From: Halichondria panicea
Taxonomy: Eukaryota > Porifera > Demospongiae > Suberitida > Halichondriidae
DNA: 64,000 bases
Assembly: GCF_963675165.1 (NCBI RefSeq)
Contig: NC_087386.1
Span: 1,414,931-1,478,930 of the forward strand
Reading direction: 5' to 3'
Made by a program: the position numbers and the translations under genes. A model generated the notes under the pieces. It was given only the letters and a program-made list of their open reading frames with translations, ran no database searches and was not told the origin of the DNA. Positions 53,483 through 64,000 of this stretch are shown piece by piece; positions within the stretch are counted from its first letter, which is position 1; the number at the start of each line of letters is the position of its first letter.

Positions 53483-55095
53483 ATGGACTCCACTAACAGC
53501 AGCTCAGGGGACCATACAAAGCCAGTGATGAGAAAGAGATGCAAGTATCAAGTGAGGTGGTTCTATTCAAAAGGAGCATTTCTTATTCTATTGTGGACTA
53601 CACTTATCAGTGCACTTCTGGGATTTTATGTAACAAGTTTGGGACAAACTATCCTTTTAGGAACATTCAAGAAGAACGATTTACCAATTGTATTCATAGC
53701 GCCGCCATTTTTAACTTTCCTTTCCTAGGATGGTTAGCAGATGCTAAGCTTGGAAACTACAGAGTCTTTAAATTAAACTGTTTCTTATTACTAATTGGAA
53801 CAATCTTCTGCTCCATTCATACTCTCTGCTTTCCCATGCTAAACTCTGTTGCACTAAGATACACAGATGCTGTCATTGTAGTACTAGGATATGCAGTGGG
53901 TGCAGCAAGTATAGCAGTTTGCTTAATGATCGCCTTGCAGCTTGGTTTAGATCAAATGCCAGATGCTTCTTCCACTAACGTTTCAAGTTTCATCAGTTGG
54001 TTTGGGTTTTTAATCTTTCTTGGGTTCTGGATTTCTAACTGGTTATCAAATGCACTCATTTATTGCATACCGTTACTTTTGACAATCGACGATATTTTGA
54101 AAATGCAACTGTTTACCTTATACCCAGTAATATGTTTGGCAATTATCTGCTCTTCAATGTTTTTGCTAGCTCCAAAATGGCTAATTATAGAACCAAAGTC
54201 ACCTAAAGCCATCAAAACCATCTACCAGGTTCTCAAGTTTGCGGCCAAGCACAAGGCTCCTATTTATCGCAGTGCTCTGACATACTGGGAGGAAGACGTA
54301 CCTTCTAGACTAGACCTGGGGAAGACAAAATACGGTGGTCCATTTTCTACAGAGCAAGTTCAAGATGTGAACACGTTTCTAAGAATACTTGTGATGTCTT
54401 TCCCAATATTCGTCATTTTAACATCGGGTGGGAATATACTCATCAATTTCACGGTTGTTGATCAAGGCGTAATATTTGATGCAATGCAATATCATCTTAA
54501 CCCCAACATCACCGAATGTACATCAAGCATTGTATACAATTTTAGTTGCAACTTTTGGTGGAGTGGTATCGTTACAATAGTTGTCTACGAGTTTGCATTA
54601 TATCCATTCATAAGAAACAAAGTACCCAGCTCTATCCGACGAATTGGAGGTGCGGCTCTACTGTACATATTACTGAATATTCTTAATTTGGCCATGCAAT
54701 TTTATCCATATGCACGAGCATCAGTACTTTTTATGGGGGCTCTCAGTGGCTTCTTATCTGTACTCTTAATAAACGGAATACTAGAATTTGTGTGTGCCCA
54801 GTCACCATACAACATGCAAGGACTTTTAACTGGCTACATGATATTTCTTGTGCTTCTATCAGTATCTGCCAACTTTCTCATGAGATATTTCCACATTTTG
54901 ATCAATAAACATTCGAAATATTACGTTATCCCTTCAATATCAACTGCACTGAGTTTAGTTGGATTGGTCCTGTACTGCCTCCTGGCTCGCTGGTACAAGT
55001 GGAGAGTTAGAGACGAGGACTACAATGCACACAGAGTGGTGGAGGAGGTCTATGATCGATACCTCTCTCATGTACAGAATAACTGTGTACCTTAA
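53483..55095 (+). pseudogene. SLC15/POT-like gene, 10-bp deletion (intact in unit A)
   Basis: Counterpart of 22106-23728. Near 53,720 AACTTTCCTTTCCTAGGATGG replaces the A version, losing TGCTATTCCA; the frame from MDSTNSSSGDHTKP ends at 53,728 in TM2. The remaining 450 or so codons are open from GWLADAKLGNYRVF to SHVQNNCVP. YNMQGLL replaces the family-invariant YNMRGLL, consistent with relaxed constraint. A protein could arise only by internal initiation without TM1. Confidence 0.87.
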
Positions 55096-55344
55096 GAGTG
55101 ATAGTCAAGGACAACATGAGTCACATGACTGAACTGACTACACTCATGCATAACGCACTATCTGTTTCTGAATCACCACAAGTTTAAACGTTTAGTTTCA
55201 ATGTGAGTGTTATTTTGTTATTATTTTTATGAAATACCCTACAATATAAACAAGGTTACGTGTACACAGCTGGAACCATGCATATGTTATATAAAGCATA
55301 CATGCATGTACCTAGTCAAGACTCACCTTAATGCTTAACAGGTA

Positions 55345-56658
55345 TCCGACTAGAAAAACATTTGCAATGTGAAAAATTGCTAGGATTGGCCAGGGGAATC
55401 ACAAAAAAGCGTGGAAACAAGAAATCCGACGAGAGTATAACTCCAATCCGTTACAACGTCAATCACATGTACTGGTAGTTTTCCTAGCCTCGATCCCAGG
55501 CCGAGTTTTCGCTTTTATAACGGTTAGGCGAACAACTGGGCCTGGTACTAGTTGTCTGCGCATGCGTCAGTCGTTCGTCAGATTCTGACGAATGGATATT
55601 CTCGTTCACTTTCGTGACATTTATATTCGTGTACTATCGTGTACTAGAAGTCAGTTCCCGTTTTATCATTATTGGAATCGATTGGAATGGCTCTTAGCTG
55701 AAGCTTCTCTCTTCTCTGAAGCTTATTCTGAAGACTGAACAACAAGGGAAGAGGTATAAAGCTTTGTCAAGCTTGTTAAGGTCAGATATTTTTGTGTGGG
55801 CCCTATGGCTATGCTATCAAGTCTTGTTCATGTTTGGCAAGATCTACCGGTACGTAGGTAGACTATAGTTTCATCATTAATATGGTGGATCAAGTGAAGA
55901 GTGTGAGCTAGAGAACTTGGTGCTGCCATCATCAGCTCGTCGACAATGACACTATAACCGAGAAATTTAATATGTATAGATCTACACGTATTTAAAATGT
56001 CTACTTCTCTGTACAGGATCTAGGAGCAATGGTTAATATCCAGCTATCCCAACAGTGCTCCTCTTGGCTATACTAACGGACGAGACTGGACAGTTTGAGG
56101 TAAGGGTTTAACCGTCCTTGGTTTCTTTTAATATTGTCCTATACTCACAGGATTGGAGTATGACCTGCTCATTCGAGCGTTGCTGGGTAGCTCAGAGACA
56201 TCAAGAGAATCTACGTTTTCTCAAGCAAAATTTAACTGAGTTACGAGTTGGGGCCTAGAATCACAGAAGTCCAGCAGCCTGCTAAATCTTTTTGAAACGT
56301 AATTTGAAGGCATTCAATCATCCTGAAGTTGCCCTGGGTCACTGTAATTGTGCTGCAGCACAACTGGCAACTCCCCAGGCCTTTGTGAAGCAGCTCCCTA
56401 TGTGCATCTTTTGTGTACTCACTCTGTGCATTTTCTGTGTACAAATTTCTATTATTGATTTATTAAATATTTTTGCCGACCACAAATATACAATGAAAAT
56501 TTGACGCATGCGCAGACAACTAGTACCAGGCCCAGTTGTTCGCCTAACCGTTATAAAAGCGAAAACTCGGCCTGGGATCGAGGCTAGTAGTTTTCCATGT
56601 TTTCCCGGCCAATATAATATAAATACGCAATTTTTACTGGTGGGGTGATGACCAATCC
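55345..56658. repeat. R1 repeat interrupted by a transposon
   Basis: Counterpart of 23979-24180: R1 sequence at 55,345-55,483 and 56,588-56,658, separated by the 1,104-bp element. Confidence 0.8.
55484..56587. mobile_element. 1,104-bp DNA transposon with perfect 85-bp inverted ends and 8-bp target duplication
   Basis: The first 85 bp (starting CTAGCCTCGATCCCAGGCCG) and last 85 bp are exact reverse complements. TAGTTTTC flanks both sides (55476-55483 and 56588-56595), and unit A (near 24,111) has the uninterrupted site TAGTTTCCATG. Perfect ends imply recent insertion. The interior (55,569-56,502) has no transposase frame, only short frames. An 8-bp target duplication is compatible with hAT, P or related superfamilies; the end sequence does not settle which. 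Confidence 0.95.
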
Positions 56659-56694
56659 TTTTATTAGTAAAACCAGTAGGTTTTACATAGGATT

Positions 56695-59135
56695 GGCAGT
56701 GGGTTTGCCCGTATTTTTAGCAATATTTCGACTCATGTTTAAACTGTTCTATCTCTGCAAGGAAAGGCCATATCGAGGAACTGGCTAGACAGATAGTTTA
56801 TTTAGCCTTTTCTCTCTTTGTATCTCTCATTTCATAATCCATGAACATTTTAATGAATGAATATTGTCATTTTAAAAATTGCACTATTTCCACATTTCAC
56901 CGCACTTTGTCTGACTGACTAAGTGAGTAAGTAAGTTTCTTGCCCAGCATTTGCTCCAAGTACAGCCATCTCCAGGACATTCTGCACAGGGTTTCCAAAC
57001 CACTACAACCTGGATTACAAAGCGCTTCTTCAGATTTGCGCGATTGCTTCCACGAGGCAGATGACCTCTCAGTCTCTATTTCTCTTACCTAAACAATTCC
57101 GCCATCTTTAATGATTCACAGCAATTGCATTGTGGCCACTTAATAATAGATAGGCGTGGCTAATAAACCGTGCGCCTAGAATCAGTGCAGTGCTTTTCCA
57201 GAGCATGAGGTGTTTAATCACACTGTTCAGCTCTAGCTCCCTTTCTCTGATAGGCATGCTATATGCACTGGCTAGATATCATGCTCTTAAAATGGCTGTC
57301 ATTTAATACTGATACAAATTCAACATATCAAGCAATAATTATTACTCATTACTATAATTATTAGTCCAGAGATATTCGAGAAAATATCTGATTAGTCCTG
57401 TCTTCTCTTCTCTTGAACTTCTGTACTGCCTCTTGACGTTCCACTTATGCATGTCATGATACGTAAACTGTACTGAAAAAGAAAGGGAATCCGACTAGAA
57501 AAACATTTGCAATGTGAAAAATTGCTAGGATTGGCCAGGGGAACCACAAAAAAGCGTGGAAACAAGAAATCAGATAAGAGCATAACTCCAATCCGTTACA
57601 ACGTCATGAACATGTACAATACATAGTATATTAAATAATAGACTGTGTTCCAGATCCACCACATCATTCCATGCAGGTCACCAGTACGGTCCGTGCATGC
57701 ATGTTATACTACGCATGGATGGACTGTGTGTATACCTGTGCTCAACACTGCATGTATTAGGAACATCAATTCATCACAAATCATCATGATTATGTGCCCG
57801 CACATTCCAAAATGGATAAATATATAGGGATTGGTCATCACTCCACCAGTAAAAATTGCGTGGCATATTGGCTGGGAAAACATGGGAAAACTACCAGTAC
57901 ATGTGATTGACGTTGTAACGGATTGGAGTTATGCTCTCGTCTGATTTCTTGTTTCCACGCTTTTTTGTGGTTCCCCTGGCCAATCCTAGCAATTTTTCAC
58001 ATTGCAAATGTTTTTCTATACATCCATTTGGAATGTGCGGGCATATAATCATGATGATTTGTGATGAATTGATGTTCCTAATACATGCAGTGTTGAGCAC
58101 AGGTACACACAGTCCATCCATGCGTAGTAACATGCACGGACCATACTGGTGACCTGCATGGAATGATGACTGTGGTGGATGGAAGCTGGTAGATGGATCT
58201 GGAACACAGTCTATATACTATGTATTGTACATGTTCATGACGTTGTAACAGATTGGAGTCATGCTCTCGTCAGATTTCTTGTTTCCACGGTTTTTTGTGG
58301 TTCCCCTGGCCAATCCTAGCAATTTTTCACATTGCAAATATTTTTCTAGTCGGATTCCCTTTCTTTTTCAGTACAAGTGGAACGTCAAGAGGAAGTACAG
58401 AAGTTCAAGAAGAGAAGACAGGACTAATCAGATATCTTCTCAAATATCTCTGGACTAATAATTATAGTATTAAATGAGTAATATTGATATGTTGAATTCG
58501 TGAATCAGTATTAATTAAATGACAGCCATTTTAAGAGCATGATACATAGCCAGTGCATATAGCATGCTTGTCAGAGAAAGGGAGCTAGAGCTGAACAGTG
58601 TGAAAAAAAGCAACACCTCAGGCTCTGGAAAAGTGATTTTAGCCGTACGGTTTCTTAGCCACGCCTATCTATTATTTGGCCACAACGCAATTGATGAGTC
58701 ATTAAAGATGGCGGAATTGTCTAGGTAAGAGAAATAGAGACTGAAAGGTCATCTGCCTCGTGGAAGCAATCGCAAATCTGAAGAAGCGCTTTGTAATCCA
58801 GGTTGTAGTCGTTTGGAAACCCTGTGCAGAATGTCCTGGAGAGGGCTGTACTTGGAGTAAATACTGGGCAAGAAACTTACTCACTCACTCACTCCACTCA
58901 CTTATTTTGACTCATGTTCAATCTCTGCAGGCAAAGGCCACATCAAGAAACTGAATGGACAGATAGTTTATTTAGCCTTTTCTCTCTTTGTATCTCTCAT
59001 TTCATAATCCATGAACGTTTTAAATGTATGAATATTGTCATTTTAAAAATTGCACTATTTCAAAGTTTCACCGCTCGTTGTCTGACTGGTAAGTAAGTAA
59101 GTGAAATATTGCTAAACACGGGCAAACCCACTGCC
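56695..59135. mobile_element. 2.44-kb palindromic element, unit B copy
   Basis: Counterpart of 24246-26687, with the same ends and the same junction with the truncated gene. Small differences (CGTATTTTTAGC; ATCCATTTGGAATG at the centre; loss of CAG near 57,188). Confidence 0.82.
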
Positions 59136-59710
59136 AACCTTCCTAAGAATACTTGTGATGTCTTTCCCAATATTTATTATTTCAACAGCGTGTGAATTTA
59201 TTTTCAGTTATGGTACATTGATGGAGTTTATCAGAGTATTGCATCATCACAACCCCAACATCACTGAAGTGTCGTATGCAATTTTAGTTGCAACTTTTGG
59301 TGGAGTGGTATCGTTGCAACAGTTGTCTATGAGTTTGCATTATATCCATTTATAAGAACCAAAGTTCCCAGCTCTATCCGACGAATTGGAGGTGCGGCTC
59401 TACTTAATCTGATACTGAATTTTCTATATTATTTTGGTATGATATTTACACATTAATACTTTACACAGGGATTCTCAGAGGCTTCTTATTTGTACTCTTG
59501 CTATTTGGAATACTGGAATTTGTGTGTGCCCAGTCACCATACAACATGCGAGGACTTCTGACTGGCTACATGATTTTTCTCATATTTCTATCACTATCGA
59601 CAAGCATATTTCTTGGATTTCTACAAAAACTATAATTATTTGCCAATATACACTCTCCCTTTAATATATACTGCACTGAGTGTGATTGGATTGGTCCTGT
59701 ACTGCCTCCT
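59136..59710 (+). pseudogene. SLC15/POT-like C-terminal remnant, unit B copy
   Basis: Same truncations and frameshifts as 26688-27262. One or two substitutions only, so the truncation predates duplication. Confidence 0.87.
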
Positions 59711-59788
59711 ACCTATTAAGATTTATAAGACACCTGTATTTTTTTTACATAGGACACCATTTATTATCTAAAATACCTATTATTGATT

Positions 59789-59996
59789 ACCGTATAGCGG
59801 GTATATTTTGAGGGTATAAACTTTCACGGATTGACAGTTAGAAAAGTTTTTGTGGATTTAATTTTCACGGAATAGCAGCCTCTCTGCAGCATGCATGCAT
59901 GCGATATTAAATTCGTGGGTATAAATGTTCGCGGTACATGCTTAATCAGCGAAAACCGCAAACATTTTATACCCTCGAATATGCACACTATACGAT
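59789..59996. mobile_element. MITE, copy of 27341-27549
   Basis: One base shorter (CCTCGAATATGC). Confidence 0.8.
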
Positions 59997-60203
59997 ATAC
60001 TAAGACACCTATTTATTCAATGAAAATGTGAGAGACATGCACAACTGGCATTTGACTCATTTGGACCCCCCTATAGTTCTTAAGGGTGACAATGGGTGGA
60101 GTGCACGGGTGACAAACAAGGAATATGAGTGGGAACACCTGTGCTCAGCAGAATGAGTACCTACACCATGTATGTAGCCATTGTTTTAATGCGATAGAGT
60201 AAT

Positions 60204-60470
60204 ATGCGAGGACTTCTGACTGGCTACATGATATTTCTTGTGCTTCTCTCAGTATCTGCCAACTTTCTCATGAGATTTTTCCACATTTTGATCTATAAAC
60301 ATTCGAAATATTACATTATCCCTTCAATATCAACTGCACTGAGTGTGATTGGATTGGTCCTATATTGCCTCCTGGCCCGCTGGTATAAGAGGAGAGTTAG
60401 AGACGAGGACTACAATGCACACAGAGTAGTGGAGGAGGTCTATGATCGATACCTCTCTCATGTACAGTAG
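60204..60470 (+). pseudogene. C-terminal fragment of SLC15/POT-like gene at the B/C junction
   Basis: Eighty-eight codons, MRGLLTGYMIFLVLL...LSHVQ, equal to 27756-28022 but with the regular Gly and Ala residues (MRGLL, NAHRVV). Lacks everything before TM11. Confidence 0.85.
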
Positions 60471-61151
60471 AGACAAGAATAACTATGCACCTATATAGTG
60501 AAAATCAACTGCCATACTGTTTCACCACAAGCTTAAATTTGGTTTCATTATGTGAGTGCTATTTTTTTGTTCTACAGGTAGATTTGTTTGCGAATTCACT
60601 GTTTAGCTCATAATTATTATTTTGCTGGTATTAAATTCTGCTCAAATTGTGAAATTAATGTTATTCATAACGTTTCTAATTACTCGCAAGTGGTTTTAAT
60701 GAGTTCATCGCAATTTCCAATTATCTGTGAGTACAGTGACTCATTTGCAGAAATAGCAGAAATTAAATACTCGCGAAAATATGTCACCTTAAAATTAAGG
60801 TACTTTTTATCTTGTTATGCCTCGAGGCGTAGCCGCACGAGGGATACTTGTTCACAAAGGAGGGGTAAGTATAATAGCTATCATGAACAGCAACAAATGT
60901 AACACCAGCCCTGCATGGGAAGCATACAAATATTATGTCATTGCAAAACTGAAACATACGAAACATAATTATTATTATTATACATCCTTATCAGAGTTGG
61001 GACAAGCGTGTTGTTGGTTCACCAACAGCACATTACATCATTCATATCACAATTATAACAATTTTCCTGGGGAAAAGTTATAATTGGCTTCAAGCATCTG
61101 AAAAGAATAACTCCACTAACAGCAGCTCAAGAGTCAACCATATTAATTAGT
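60471..61151. other. Spacer, copy of 409-1084
   Basis: No gene. Small insertions (e.g. AATTATTATTTTGC near 60,612) break the frames that happen to be open in the other copies. Confidence 0.6.
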
Positions 61152-62729
61152 ATGAAGCTAGTGATGGGAAAGAGGTGCAAGTATCAAGTGAGGTATTTCT
61201 ATTCAAAAGGAGCATTTCTTGTTCTATTGTGGACTACACTTATCAGTGCAACTGTGGGGTCATATCAATTTGGAGGAAGGCTCATCATAGGATCACATCG
61301 GAAGAATGTTTCTATAGTGCTCGTGGCACTATCATGTTTAACTTGTAGTACCATCCCACTGCTAGGGTGGTTAGCAGATGCTAAACTTGGAAACTACAGA
61401 GTATTTAAACTAAGCTGCTTTTTTTTACTAGTTGCAGCAATAGTCATTTCCATCAATGTTCTATGCTTTCCCATGTTAAACTCTGTTGCGCTACAGTACA
61501 CAAGTGATGTCATCCTAGCACTAATATTCGCAGTGAGTGCAGCAAGTACAGCAGTTTGCTTAATGACAGCCTTACAGCTTGGTCTAGATCAAATGCCAGA
61601 TGCTTCTTCCACTAACATTTCAAGTTTTATCAGTTGGTTTGTATTTTCAATTGTTTTTGGGTTCTGGATTCCTGAGTTGCTATTGTATGCACTCCTTTAT
61701 TGCACACATTCTTCGAGTCTCAACATTTCACAATTATTCAGCTTATTTCCAGTGACTTGTATGGTTATCATTTGCTCTTCAATGTTTTTGTTAGCTCCAA
61801 AATGGCTAATTATAGAACCAAAGTCACCTCGAGCCCTCAAAACCATCTACCAAGTTCTCAAGTTTGCAGCCAAGCACAAGGCTCCTATTTATCGCAGTGC
61901 TCTCACATACTGGGAGGAAAATGTACCCTCTAGACTGGACCTGGGGAAGACAAAATATGGTGGACCATTCACTACTGAGCAAGTAGAGGATGTGAAAATC
62001 TTCCTAAGAATACTTGTGACGTCTTTACCAATATTTATCATTTTAACAGCACGTGGGTATATGAATCCACTCAGTTTCATAGTTGACAGTAATGTGAGAA
62101 AGATTAGCATAGAAGTACTGCATCTTATCAACCCCAACATCACCGAATGTATGTCAAGTGTCGTATACACTTTCAGTTTCAACTGTTTGTGGAGTGGTAT
62201 TGTTACAACAGTTGTCTATGAATTTGCATTGTATCCGTTTATAAAAAAAAAAGTAACCAGCTCTATTCGGCGAATTGGAGCTGTGGCTTTATTTAACATG
62301 CTACTGAATATTCTATATTTGGCTGGACAATTCTGTCCTCATGTATGGGGATCAGTTTTACATTGTGTCGTGGAATTTTTCAGTGGCATCATGTTTGTAG
62401 TTTTATTAAATGGCATACTGGAATTTGTGTGTGCCCAGTCACCATACAACATGCGAGGACTTCTGACTGGCTACATGATGTTTCTATTGTTTCTCTCGCT
62501 ATCTCTGAACATCTTTAACGCATTACTACTATATTCAAATCATATACATGCACTTCACATTGTCCCTTCAATATCAACTGCACTGAGTGTGATTGGATTG
62601 GTCCTGTACTGCCTCCTGGCTCGCTGGTATAAGAGGAGAGTTAGAGACGAGGACTACAATGCACACAGAGTGGTGGAGGAGGTCTATGATCGATACCTCT
62701 CTCATGTACAAAATAACTGTGTACCTTAA
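61152..62729 (+). CDS. SLC15/POT-like 12-TM membrane protein, intact, 525 aa
   Basis: Third copy of the 1085 gene, MKLVMGKRCKYQV. Replacements include L-I for P-V in TM4 (DVILALIFAV), V for A in RRIGAVALF and G for A in YLAGQFCPH; it shares WEENVPS with the A copy and VVLLNGI and HIHALHIV with the B copy, a mosaic pattern. All landmarks intact; tail LSHVQNNCVP. Being intact in all three units, this is the most stably kept gene in the window. Confidence 0.86.
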   Translation: MKLVMGKRCKYQVRYFYSKGAFLVLLWTTLISATVGSYQFGGRLIIGSHRKNVSIVLVALSCLTCSTIPLLGWLADAKLGNYRVFKLSCFFLLVAAIVISINVLCFPMLNSVALQYTSDVILALIFAVSAASTAVCLMTALQLGLDQMPDASSTNISSFISWFVFSIVFGFWIPELLLYALLYCTHSSSLNISQLFSLFPVTCMVIICSSMFLLAPKWLIIEPKSPRALKTIYQVLKFAAKHKAPIYRSALTYWEENVPSRLDLGKTKYGGPFTTEQVEDVKIFLRILVTSLPIFIILTARGYMNPLSFIVDSNVRKISIEVLHLINPNITECMSSVVYTFSFNCLWSGIVTTVVYEFALYPFIKKKVTSSIRRIGAVALFNMLLNILYLAGQFCPHVWGSVLHCVVEFFSGIMFVVLLNGILEFVCAQSPYNMRGLLTGYMMFLLFLSLSLNIFNALLLYSNHIHALHIVPSISTALSVIGLVLYCLLARWYKRRVRDEDYNAHRVVEEVYDRYLSHVQNNCVP

Positions 62730-63631
62730 GAGTGAGAGTCAAGGACAACATGAGTCACATGACTGAACTGACTACACTCATGCATAACGCACTATCTGTT
62801 TCTGAATCACCACAAGTTTAAACATTTAGTTTCAATGTGAGTGTTATTTTATTATTTTGTGAAATACCCTACAATATAAACAAGGTTACGTGTACACAGC
62901 TGGAACCATGCATATGTTATATAAATCATACATGCATGTACATGGTCAAGACTCACCATTAATGCTTAACAGGTATAATTATAACTTGTTTTTAATTCTC
63001 ATACCTGTATCCGGCAATTGGCATGACATGGGGGATACCCTACAGTAAGGTTAGTACACTATCGCAATAATTGATTTATGAATACAGAATCAATTGATCG
63101 GCCAGCCAGAGACACTTTACGAGCACACACCAAACACTTACTTACTTGAATGAACCGAGTGTTGGCGAAGGAGGACTCCCTCAGAGAAGCAAACACATTG
63201 ATTCCCCACCGGCACAGTCATGACCATCAATTTGACAGGCAGTCCCACACTCAAAGCTTACAGCTGTGATATGGATAATTCAAACAACACGATTACCTCT
63301 GCATGTACAAGTTCAAAATGGCAGTAGTTGCAGGGAGGATGTTCACATAATTATTTCTATTGATTTCTCTCACCCATCATTTTGGTAATCTCATGAACAT
63401 TGTTTGCCATGTATGCATCTTTCTTATTTAGCTGTTCGACCTCTGGAATGGTGTAGGTGTAGTGAGTCACATTTGCATGTATTTAATTCTACATTGCCAT
63501 GTTTACAAACTTTATCATTGAGGCTGTAACCCTGTTGTTCATCAGGGCACGGTCAGAATGTCATCTATTTCACAAACAATTTTATACAAAATCAGAGGAC
63601 CATGGCCAGTTGGTATTAAGCAAGTAAAAGA
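62730..63631. other. Spacer, copy of 2663-3568
   Basis: No gene; slightly more diverged from A and B than these are from each other (e.g. GCACATTTGCATGTATTTAA region, loss of a TATATG near 63,407). Confidence 0.55.
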
Positions 63632-64000
63632 ATGGACTCCACTAACAGCAGCTCAATCGAGAAGTCAGGGAAAAGAAACAGATTCAACTATAAAGTGAGG
63701 TGGTTTTATTCAAAAGGAGCATTTCTTATTCTATTGTGGACTACACTCATCAGTGCAACTTTGTGGTCTTATGTGGCAGATTTGGGACAAAAATTCGTCA
63801 TAAGAAAGTATTTAAAACTTATAGTAATATCAAGCTTAACTTTCTTTGCTATTCCATTCCTAGGATGGTTAGCAGATGCTAAGTTTGGAAACTACAGAAT
63901 CTTTAAATTGAATTGCTTCTTCTTACAAGTTGCAATGATTGTCAACTGCATTCAAATTGTCTACTTTCCCATGCTGAATTGTATTGTATTACAGGACATT
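63632..64000 (+). CDS. SLC15/POT-like gene, 5' part (runs off the window)
   Basis: Third copy of the 3569 locus: MDSTNSSSIEKSGKRNRFNY..., open for 123 codons to the window end, through GWLADAKFGNYRIF and TM3-4. Replacements relative to A/B: N for K, I for V and T for A in TM1, K for N and V for A in GQKFVIRKY, A for T in QVAMIV. The position of the frameshift found in A and B (about 540 bp from the ATG) lies beyond the window, so it cannot be said whether this copy is intact. Confidence 0.75.
   Translation, partial: MDSTNSSSIEKSGKRNRFNYKVRWFYSKGAFLILLWTTLISATLWSYVADLGQKFVIRKYLKLIVISSLTFFAIPFLGWLADAKFGNYRIFKLNCFFLQVAMIVNCIQIVYFPMLNCIVLQDI

Larger units (their letters stand above)
27756..60203 (+). 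repeat. Segmental duplication unit B (32,448 bp)
   Basis: Second tandem unit. It follows unit A gene by gene to about 43,050, then holds loci at 43375, 46850 and 49789 where A has 15862 and the chimera at 17784, then realigns with A from 51,373 on. Insertions specific to B are at 52629-53275 and 55484-56587; those missing from B are at 19581-19701 and 19741-20778. The junction with unit C is identical to the A/B junction. Confidence 0.9.
60204..64000 (+). repeat. Segmental duplication unit C (start only)
   Basis: Third tandem unit, same junction sequence (GCGATAGAGTAAT then ATGCGAGG). The 3.8 kb visible follow units A and B without large indels. Confidence 0.88.

Noticed and set aside
1-64000. 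Bacterial or viral origin of the window
   Set aside because: AT-rich spacers with MITEs, nested foldbacks and a large segmental duplication, and no operons or viral genes, argue for an animal nuclear genome despite the lack of introns.

Overview
The window looks like an AT-rich metazoan nuclear genome. Its content is one gene family: a head-to-tail, all plus-strand array of intronless genes of about 525-540 codons encoding 12-segment membrane proteins of the POT/PTR2 (SLC15) superfamily. They most resemble peptide/histidine transporters of the SLC15A3/A4 type (GWLADAxLGxxRxF after TM2, QLGLDQ...SSFISWF before and in TM5, GGPFxxEQVEDVK before TM7, LEFxxAQSPxxMRGLL before TM11). The MITE-rich spacers suggest a sponge such as Amphimedon, but this is a weak inference.

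Large-scale layout: the array is itself duplicated. Unit A runs from about 142 to 27,755, unit B from 27,756 to 60,203 and unit C from 60,204 past the window end. The start of each later unit falls at the same place inside a gene (the codons for MRGLLTGY). Before position 142 the gene body is continuous, so the window seems to show the original left border. Offsets are 27,614 bp (A to B) and 32,448 bp (B to C). B is longer mainly because it keeps genes at 43-51 kb that are fused or missing in A, and because it carries extra transposons.

Genes: ten copies read through intact (1085-2662, 9699-11300, 15862-17457, 22106-23728, 28699-30276, 37203-38804, 41455-43047, 46850-48463, 49789-51372, 61152-62729). 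Two are cut by the window edges (1-408, 63632-64000). The rest are pseudogenes with small frameshifts, nonsense codons, deletions, a chimeric fusion, or only a C-terminal remnant. Some loci are intact in A and broken in B, others the reverse. The start MDSTNSSS is shared by nearly all members.

Spacers: two families of gene-proximal upstream sequence recur (class I, around CAATGTTTATCATCTTCATT, 130-170 bp before the ATG; class II, around TTACTGGATCATTATA, up to about 310 bp). Comparing A with B, or paralogous spacers, gives clean empty/filled sites for a 1,104-bp element with perfect 85-bp inverted ends, a 121-bp MITE, a 647-bp hAT-like element and a 73-bp hairpin carrying a scrap of transporter coding sequence. 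Larger foldback elements lie at 19.7-20.8, 21.2-22.1, 24.2-26.7, 52.0-53.5 and 56.7-59.1 kb.

Interpretation: this is a birth-and-death array in which near-invariant DNA blocks (central cytosolic loop, SPYNMRGLL block, C-terminal tail) alternate with very variable extracellular loops (TM1-2 and TM7-8). The TM1 ExxER motif typical of proton-coupled POTs is absent from every copy, so the transport mechanism or even the function (transporter or sensor) is open. A misassembly of divergent haplotypes into tandem order cannot be excluded from sequence alone.
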